From positions 124,001 to 188,000 of the forward strand of contig NZ_JNIK01000015.1 in NCBI RefSeq assembly GCF_000701365.1: a stretch of DNA of 64,000 nt. The letters are read 5' to 3'. The position numbers were made by a program, and so were the translations under genes. The notes under the pieces were generated by a model. It searched no databases. It had not been told where the DNA came from and saw nothing but the letters and a program-made list of their open reading frames with translations. This DNA comes from Blastococcus sp. URHD0036 (GTDB lineage: Bacteria > Actinomycetota > Actinomycetes > Mycobacteriales > Geodermatophilaceae). Every line of letters begins with the position of its first letter. The stretch's first letter is position 1. Below, in pieces: positions 58,754 through 64,000 of this stretch.

Positions 58754-61104
58754 GCGTCGCCGGAGATCTCGCGCCGCGCGGCCGCCAGCAGCACCCGACG
58801 CTCGGCCGTGGCGAGGGCACGGCGGGTGGCGGCCACCGACCCCGGCTCCACCGACACCGACGTGATGCCGGCGCGGACCAGGTGCTCGACGAAGGCCGGC
58901 CGCCGGGAGGGCGCCTGTCCGCACAGCGAGCTGGGCACGCCCAGCCGCCGCGCGGTGGCGATGACCTGGCCGATGACGGCGAGGACGGCGGGGTCGGCCT
59001 CGTCGAACAGGTCCGACAGCTCGGCGGAGTCCCGGTCGACGCCCAGGACCAGCTGGGTGAGGTCGTTGCTGCCGATGCTGACGCCCTCGATGCCCATGCC
59101 GATGTACTCGGGGAGCCAGGAGGCCACCGACGGGACCTCGGCCATGACCCAGCGACGCAGGCCGCGCTGCCGGCCCAGCGGGCTCGCGTCGATCAGGCCC
59201 AGGCACCGCTCCAGCTCCCAACCGGTGCGGACGAACGGGATCATGACCGCCAGGGCAGGGCACTCCTCCCGCACACGGGCGAGGGCGGCCAGCTCCAGCT
59301 CGACCAGGGAGGAGTCGCGCACGTACCGGATGCAGCCGCGGTTGCCGATCATCGGGTTGTCCTCGACCGGCTCGTACGCCGCGCCCCCCTTCAGCCCGCG
59401 GAACTCGTTGGTGCGCAGGTCGGCGGTCCGGTAGACCACCGGCCGCGGCGCGAAGGCCCGGGCGATCTGCGCCACGGAGTCGGCCAGGGCGGTGACCACC
59501 TGCTCGGACTCGCCCCGGGCGACCATCTCGGCGGGGTGCCACCCGTCCAGCGCGCGGGTGAGCAGCAGCTCGGCGCGCAGCAGGCCCACCCCGTCGACCG
59601 GGAGCGCGGCGACCTCGACGGCGCGCGCGGGGTCGGCCAGGTTGACGTGCAGGCCGGTCGCGGTCACCTCCGGTTCCGCCTCCGGTCCTCCACGCGGAGC
59701 GGTCCGCGCCGGAACGGCGGCGGTCACCTTTCCCGACCACACCCGTCCGGTGTCGCCGTCGACCGTGACCGCGGTGCCGTCGGTGAGATCGGTGGTCGCT
59801 GTGCGAGCACCGACCACCGCGGGGACCCCGAGCTCCCGGGCGACGATGGCGGCGTGGCAGGTGACGCCGCCGGAGTCGGTGACCACGGCGGCCGCCCGGC
59901 GCATCGTGGGCATCCAGTCGGGATTCGTCAGCGGAGCGACCAGGACCTCGCCGTCCTGCAGGAGGCAGCCCTCATCGGGGGCGCGCAGGACCCGGACCCG
60001 GCCCGTGGCCCGGCCGGAGGAGGCCCCGAGGCCGGTCAGCAGCGGCGGGCGGGCGGGCGCGGAGGCGTCCTCGGCCGAGGGCGCGGCTGGCTCGCGGACC
60101 GGGTCGCCCAGGGTCGTGATCGGGCGCGCCTGGACCAGCCACACGCGCTCGTCGTCGATCGCCCACTCGACGTCCTGGGGGCGGCCGTGCAGCTGCTGCA
60201 CCTCCAGGGCCAGGCGGGCGATCTCCTCGGCCTCCGCCGGGGCGAGCACGTCTCGGTCGCCGGTCTCGACGGGCACGGCCACGTCGCCTCCGCCGTCCCC
60301 GCGCACCACCTGGGTGCGCTGGACGCCGCGGTGGGTGGTGAGCAACCGGGGCCCGGTGGGATCGAGCAGGTAGGTGTCGGGCTCCACCTGGCCGCCGACG
60401 ACGACCTCGCCCTGACCCCAGGCGGCCTCGACGACCACGCGGTCCCGGCGGCCGCTGACCGGGTCGGCGGTGAACGCCACGCCCGAGCGGCAGGTGGAGA
60501 CCATCCGCTGCACGACGACGGCGAGCTGGGGGAGGTCGTGCAGGCCCTGCTCGTCCCGATAGGACAGCGAGCGGGGGGAGAACAGCGACGCCCAGCACGT
60601 CACGACCGCGTCGACGACGGCCGCCGGGCCCGTGACGTTGGTCAGCGACTCGTTCATGCCGGCGAAGGACGTGTCCGCCGAGTCCTCGCCCACGGCCGAG
60701 GAGCGGACGGCGACCGCGACGTCGGTGCCCATCATCGCGTAGGAGGTCCGCAGCGCGTCGGCCACCACCGGCGGGATGCCCGCCGACCGGACGAGGGATC
60801 GCAGCCGGCGCGAGCACAGCGCGAGACGGTCGCCCAGCGGAGAGGTGTGGCCCACCTCCCGGGTGTGCCGGGCGGCCACCAGAGCCTCGTCGTGCAGCCG
60901 CTGGACATCGGCGAGCACCCCGGCCGATTCCAGCGCCGCGCGCATCGCGGGCGCCAGCACGACGAAGCCGTCCGGGACGGGCAGTCCGGCGCGCAGGAGC
61001 TCACCGAGGTTGGCCCCCTTGCCGCCGGCGCGGTCGGTGTCGGCCAGTCCCACGTCGCGAAGGGTGGCGACCAGGTCGGTGCGGTGCGGAGCGGTGGCGG
61101 TCAT
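58750..61104 (-). CDS. ppsA: phosphoenolpyruvate synthase
   Basis: 784 residues, ATG at 61104 after GGAGGACC. ATP-grasp nucleotide domain (AGGKGANLGELLRAGLPVPDGFVV; VRSSAVGEDSADTSFAGMNES), the swivelling phosphohistidine H417 in SGGVTCHAAI, and the C-terminal PEP/pyruvate barrel (LRTNEFRGLKGG; SIGSNDLTQ; SLCGQAPS). It turns pyruvate + ATP into PEP + AMP + phosphate. Translationally coupled to the GH65 gene; in stress islands it supplies PEP during slow growth. Confidence 0.95.
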   Translation of the reverse strand: MTATAPHRTDLVATLRDVGLADTDRAGGKGANLGELLRAGLPVPDGFVVLAPAMRAALESAGVLADVQRLHDEALVAARHTREVGHTSPLGDRLALCSRRLRSLVRSAGIPPVVADALRTSYAMMGTDVAVAVRSSAVGEDSADTSFAGMNESLTNVTGPAAVVDAVVTCWASLFSPRSLSYRDEQGLHDLPQLAVVVQRMVSTCRSGVAFTADPVSGRRDRVVVEAAWGQGEVVVGGQVEPDTYLLDPTGPRLLTTHRGVQRTQVVRGDGGGDVAVPVETGDRDVLAPAEAEEIARLALEVQQLHGRPQDVEWAIDDERVWLVQARPITTLGDPVREPAAPSAEDASAPARPPLLTGLGASSGRATGRVRVLRAPDEGCLLQDGEVLVAPLTNPDWMPTMRRAAAVVTDSGGVTCHAAIVARELGVPAVVGARTATTDLTDGTAVTVDGDTGRVWSGKVTAAVPARTAPRGGPEAEPEVTATGLHVNLADPARAVEVAALPVDGVGLLRAELLLTRALDGWHPAEMVARGESEQVVTALADSVAQIARAFAPRPVVYRTADLRTNEFRGLKGGAAYEPVEDNPMIGNRGCIRYVRDSSLVELELAALARVREECPALAVMIPFVRTGWELERCLGLIDASPLGRQRGLRRWVMAEVPSVASWLPEYIGMGIEGVSIGSNDLTQLVLGVDRDSAELSDLFDEADPAVLAVIGQVIATARRLGVPSSLCGQAPSRRPAFVEHLVRAGITSVSVEPGSVAATRRALATAERRVLLAAARREISGDA

Positions 61105-61187
61105 GACGGGTCCTCCCTCGTCGAGGTGCTGCCCAGCGTGGTGCCGGGCGGGTGCCTCCCGGTGGGGCCGGCGGTCCTCGCCGGCAC

Positions 61188-61200
61188 GGACCTTGGGCCC
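61188..61200. promoter_or_regulatory. DosR-like box in the PEP synthase/ion channel gap
   Basis: GGACCTTGGGCCC, an N3-spaced near-palindrome in the 161-base divergent gap, about 84 bases from the ppsA start and 66 from the channel start. Confidence 0.45.
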
Positions 61201-61265
61201 TGCGTCCGGGGGCGGCGCGTCCCACAGGCTCGGGGCATGTTCGCCGGCCGCAGGAGGACCTGACC

Positions 61266-62165
61266 GTGGCGGACGACGTCGCGGCGTGGATCTCGACCGG
61301 AGTGGGCGCGGCGCTGGTCCTTCTGGTTCTCCGGGACGTGTTCGACCGGCTGTGGCATCCGAGCGCGCGAGGTGGTCTGAGCCAGTGGCTGCTCGCCGGC
61401 GTGTGGCGGCTGACCGGACCGGTCCGCCGCCGTGCTGGGCGGCGACCTCGGACGATCGAGCTCACCGGATCCGCGGCCATGGCCTCCGTCGTCGGCAGCT
61501 GGGTGGTCCTCGTCGTCGTGGGGTGGGCCCTCGTGTACCTGCCGCGCATGCCGGAGGGCTTCACCTTCGGCGGTGGCGCGCAGCCTGCCGGAGGCAGCGG
61601 CGTCCTCGACGCGCTCTACCTCTCCCTGGTGACGCTCAGCACCCTGGGTTTCGGTGACGTGGTCCCGGAGGCCGGCTGGCTGCGGATGGTCGTCCCGCTC
61701 GAGGCGCTCGCCGGATTCGCCCTGCTCACCGCGGGCGTCACCTGGGTCCTGCAGGTCTACCCGGTGCTCGGCCGCCGGCGGGTCCTCGCGGCCCGGCTGG
61801 CGCTGCTGAGCGGACCCGGGACGGCGCGCTGGGCCGACGTGGACGCCCGGCTGCTCGGAGACCTGGCCGTCGAGCTGGTGCGCGTGCGGGTCGACCTGGT
61901 GCAGCACGCCGAGACCTACTACGTCGCCGACGGGCGCCCGGACGTCTCGCTCGCCGCGGGGCTGGACGTGGCGGCCGGGCTGGTGGAGCAGGCCCGCTGC
62001 GCACCGGACCCGAGGGTCCGGGAGGCGGCTGGGCTCCTCGAGCGCGCGCTCGCAGAACTCGTGCAGCTGCTCGACGACGACTTCCTCCACACCGGGCGCG
62101 GTATCCGGGAAGTCCTGCGTGCGTACGCGGACGATCACGGACATCCCGGTGCCCGGCCGGCCTGA
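61266..62165 (+). CDS. two-pore-domain-type potassium ion channel
   Basis: 299 residues from the GTG at 61266 with GGAGG upstream. Helices at about 12-28, 72-92 and 142-165, with the pore loop and selectivity filter T126-L-G-F-G-D131 between the last two (LDALYLSLVTLSTLGFGDVVPE). The filter TLGFGD is a variant of TVGYGD. The cytoplasmic tail (about 170-299) is helical and lacks an RCK dinucleotide motif, so gating is probably by something other than NAD. It diverges from ppsA across a DosR-like box. Confidence 0.87.
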   Translation: MADDVAAWISTGVGAALVLLVLRDVFDRLWHPSARGGLSQWLLAGVWRLTGPVRRRAGRRPRTIELTGSAAMASVVGSWVVLVVVGWALVYLPRMPEGFTFGGGAQPAGGSGVLDALYLSLVTLSTLGFGDVVPEAGWLRMVVPLEALAGFALLTAGVTWVLQVYPVLGRRRVLAARLALLSGPGTARWADVDARLLGDLAVELVRVRVDLVQHAETYYVADGRPDVSLAAGLDVAAGLVEQARCAPDPRVREAAGLLERALAELVQLLDDDFLHTGRGIREVLRAYADDHGHPGARPA

Positions 62166-62180
62166 GGGCGTCGGGCTGCC

Positions 62181-62386
62181 TCACCCCTGCCAGGTCCAGT
62201 CGCGCACCTCGGGAGCAAGCGCGGCTTGATCTGGACGGCCTGCAGCGGCTCCCGCAGCAGCGGGTTCTCCTTGAGGTCGATCTGCGCCGCGGTCAGGTAG
62301 TTGGCCGCCGCCCACCAGCGCAGGTCGGCTTCGAGGTCCCGCGGATCGGTGACCGCGGATGCCGACAGGACCTCGAGTGCACTCAT
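62181..62386 (-). pseudogene. phosphoketolase remnant (N-terminus fused to C-terminus)
   Basis: An intact start (ATG at 62386 with GGAGGAA) leads into WWAAANYLTAAQIDLKENP, then LLREPLQ..QIKPRLL, which matches residues about 20-55 of phosphoketolase (WRAANYLSVGQIYL..NPLLREPL...KPRLLGHW). After KPRLL the frame breaks; a different frame reads APEVRDWTWQG and stops at 62181, matching the C-terminal end of the enzyme (PEVRDWTW). About 740 residues in between are deleted. The last coding frame of the original start runs on to 62135 inside the channel gene. It cannot be active. Confidence 0.8.
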
Positions 62387-62452
62387 GCTGGGGTTCCTCC
62401 GATGGACGGTGTGCGACCCGTCGATGGTGCGGGCACGACGCCTGCGCGCGCG

Positions 62453-62466
62453 GGGGCCGGAGGTCG
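62453..62466 (-). promoter_or_regulatory. GGGACCTCSG-type box upstream of the phosphoketolase remnant
   Basis: On the minus strand CGACCTCCGGCCCC, 67 bases before the remnant's ATG and 36 bases beyond the nitroreductase stop. The box has outlived its gene. Confidence 0.35.
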
Positions 62467-62501
62467 TCGGTCCCCGCGCCGTTCGGTACCTCCGAGGGAG
62501 C

Positions 62502-63497
62502 TCAGGTCCAGGGCTCGTCGAAGGCGTCGATCGTGTCGTCGACCGGGCGACGCCCGGTCGGCGGCACCGGGGTGGCGCCGATGGGTGCCCAGCCCAGGCG
62601 GATCAGGACGTGGGGGGAGCGCCCGGAGGGCAGGCAGTCGGCGGCGAGCCGGGCCCGGGTCTCGGGCACCTCGAACGGCTGGCTGATCGGGTCGGTCGCC
62701 AGGCCGGTCGCAGTCGCGGCCAGGAGCACGGCACTCAACGCCTCACCGGCGCGCAGCCGGTCCACGGGACCGTCACCGTCGGTCGCCAGGAGGGCGAGGA
62801 CCGTGCCGTCCGACTCGTACCGGCCGAGTCCGTTCTGCGGCATCTCGTGGGCGGCGAAGTGACGCACGGGTACCTCGGCGGTCACGTCCCCCGGCACGTT
62901 GGCTGCCGGGACCCCTTCGGCCGCGCCGCGCGCCCGACCGCTCCACGCGGCGACCTCCTGGGCGTGGCCCGGGGTAAGGGCCTGCTGGACCGCTGCGCGT
63001 TCGATCAGGCGCGTCACCTCCCACCGTCGATTGGGGTCGAGGACGAGGAACGTAGCCCCTTCCGAGACAGCAGCCCTGCGCAGGTCCTCGAGGAACTCGT
63101 CCGGGACCTCCCAGGTGGAGAAGACCCGCCGGTCGCTGTGCCGGTTCTCGATCGCACGGGCGAGAGCGAGGTCGTCAGCGGTCGGCTCCGCCGGCGCCAG
63201 CTCCACCGCCGCCAGGTGATGTGGATGCGCCGGGTCGGGCATGCGGTCGACCCGGCCGGCCGACCCTGTCGCCAGCAACGCCGTCCGGAGGTGGTGCAGC
63301 GCGGCGCCACAGCTGATGAGCAGGTCGCGCCCTTCCGGATCGGTCGCAGGCAATGCGCGCTCGGGGTCGGCGAAGAGGTGGACGCTGGACGCGCCGATGC
63401 GCCAACGCCAGGGCTGGGAGTTGTGGATGGACGGTGCGCGGTTCGCCAGGGCGATGGCGGCGCGCACGGTGGGGCGGTCGAGCCGGGTCGTCAGCAC
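62502..63497 (-). CDS. Acg-like nitroreductase-family protein
   Basis: 331 residues from the GTG at 63497 after GGAGGACCC. N-terminal helix and RAPSIHNSQPWRWRI (about 21-35) are the FMN-binding start; RHSDRRVFSTWEVPDEFLEDLRRAA is the lid region and QNGLGRYESDGTVLALLATDGDGPVDRLRAGEALSAVLL the second half. The double-domain length (about 330) and sequence match the mycobacterial Acg/Rv3131 group, which sits in the DosR regulon and probably sequesters FMN rather than reduces nitro-compounds. Box at 63586 upstream. Confidence 0.9.
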   Translation of the reverse strand: MLTTRLDRPTVRAAIALANRAPSIHNSQPWRWRIGASSVHLFADPERALPATDPEGRDLLISCGAALHHLRTALLATGSAGRVDRMPDPAHPHHLAAVELAPAEPTADDLALARAIENRHSDRRVFSTWEVPDEFLEDLRRAAVSEGATFLVLDPNRRWEVTRLIERAAVQQALTPGHAQEVAAWSGRARGAAEGVPAANVPGDVTAEVPVRHFAAHEMPQNGLGRYESDGTVLALLATDGDGPVDRLRAGEALSAVLLAATATGLATDPISQPFEVPETRARLAADCLPSGRSPHVLIRLGWAPIGATPVPPTGRRPVDDTIDAFDEPWT

Positions 63498-63585
63498 GGG
63501 TCCTCCAGGCGGGTGGTTCTCCGGTCGGTCTGTCGCCGGTGTGGGGATGACCCGAGCCTGCGGGCACCAGGACGGCGCGAGGCAG

Positions 63586-63598
63586 TGACCGAGGTCCC
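63586..63598 (-). promoter_or_regulatory. GGGACCTCSG-type box upstream of the nitroreductase
   Basis: On the minus strand GGGACCTCGGTCA, 89 bases before the nitroreductase GTG, in the gap following the flavodoxin-like gene. Confidence 0.4.
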
Positions 63599-63602
63599 GT
63601 TC

Positions 63603-64000
63603 TCAGGGGCCGACCGGCGGGCGGTGTGCTCGCTCCGGCGATCCGGCCCCGGCGGAACGGGCCGGCAGAGCGGCGGCGATGCCGTCGGCCCACGCGGTGA
63701 CCGCCGGCCAGTCGCGGTGGTCGCCGGCCCGCTGGCGAGCGAGCAGGTAGAACAGCCGCCCCCAGAGGGGCACGCCGTCCATGTGCACCACCCCGCCGAA
63801 CAGCCGGTGATCGCGCGGCGCGAGGTCCGCCGGCAGTCCCTGCGCTATCCGGGCCACTTCCTGGGAGGCCATCCACCGCCGGACCAGGCCTCGTGGATCG
63901 ATGCCCGCCACGCTGAAGCACCAGACGGGACGCCCGCCGAGGACCGGCGCGAGCCGCCCGGCCAGCGCGCGTGCCGGCTCCAGCCAGGCCATGTCGTGCA
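63603..64000 (-). CDS. flavodoxin-domain protein (5' end outside window)
   Basis: The frame is open to the edge: H-D precedes the ATG at 63992, so the start lies beyond. The visible part, WLEPARALAGRLAPVLGGRPVWCFSVAGIDPR..., is the second half of an actinobacterial flavodoxin-domain protein (..W...ArrFv.r....L..RPVWLFSSGPl). These small FMN proteins lie beside Usp and nitroreductase genes in stress islands. A 45-residue charged C-terminal tail follows the fold. Confidence 0.8.
   Translation of the reverse strand, partial: HDMAWLEPARALAGRLAPVLGGRPVWCFSVAGIDPRGLVRRWMASQEVARIAQGLPADLAPRDHRLFGGVVHMDGVPLWGRLFYLLARQRAGDHRDWPAVTAWADGIAAALPARSAGAGSPERAHRPPVGP

Overview
The window is a 64-kb stretch of very GC-rich (roughly 73-75% by eye) actinobacterial chromosome. 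GTG starts are common, Shine-Dalgarno sites are of the GGAGG type, and many stop/start codons overlap by 4 or 8 bases. F420-type flavoenzymes, Acg-like nitroreductase, DUF1918/DUF1876 and a GerW-like protein fit a soil actinomycete. Geodermatophilaceae or a near relative is my guess, not something the sequence proves. I saw no rRNA, tRNA, insertion sequence, phage gene or CRISPR array.

Region 1 (1-43 kb) is a catabolic island of acyl-CoA chemistry. 1-18.1 kb holds acyl-CoA dehydrogenases (including a split two-gene one), CoA transferase, acyl-CoA ligase, enoyl-CoA hydratases, a DUF35 + thiolase-fold pair, MaoC, a CitE-like lyase, two LLM flavin oxidoreductases, SnoaL-like proteins, and MarR and TetR regulators. 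The content resembles cassettes that shorten the side chain of bulky (steroid-, terpenoid- or aryl-propionate-like) acids. 18.2-22.7 kb holds a TetR, a 2Fe-2S ferredoxin, a carboxymuconolactone-decarboxylase-like protein, a Rieske oxygenase and an amidohydrolase-fold protein that has lost its HxH metal ligands. 22.8-30.0 kb is one operon ending in an 18-bp-stem terminator: aldehyde dehydrogenase, two-subunit B12 acyl-CoA mutase, CoA transferase, ligase and MeaB-like GTPase. 30.1-43.1 kb holds beta-oxidation genes, a TauD-type dioxygenase, four SDRs, two P450s, a P450-type ferredoxin and a third TetR. Several recurrent operator-like sequences (GACGTC-centred; TAATCAGTCG; TACGnnCGTA; AGCAGTTGACAACTGCT) suggest the modules are controlled separately.

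Region 2 (43.1-46.3 kb) is a GH3 beta-glucosidase preceded by a perfect 20-bp palindrome, then a flavodoxin-like protein.

Region 3 (46.4-64 kb) is a dormancy/stress island of the kind driven by DosR-like regulators elsewhere: a PPOX-fold protein, a two-component system, a DUF2231-like membrane protein, a GerW-like protein, a GNAT-fused ADP-forming acyl-CoA synthetase, a tandem universal stress protein, DUF1918, DUF1876, a class I aldolase homologue, GH65 phosphorylase, PEP synthase, an ion channel and an Acg-like nitroreductase. A GGGACCTCSG-type box recurs in front of many of these genes. The island also holds decayed parts: an acetate kinase reduced to about 134 residues, a phosphoketolase reduced to its two ends, a small membrane protein with an in-frame TAG, and an aldolase homologue lacking the Schiff-base lysine. 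Together these suggest that a phosphoketolase-acetate kinase branch has been lost while the ADP-forming synthetase, PEP synthase and GH65 genes remain.
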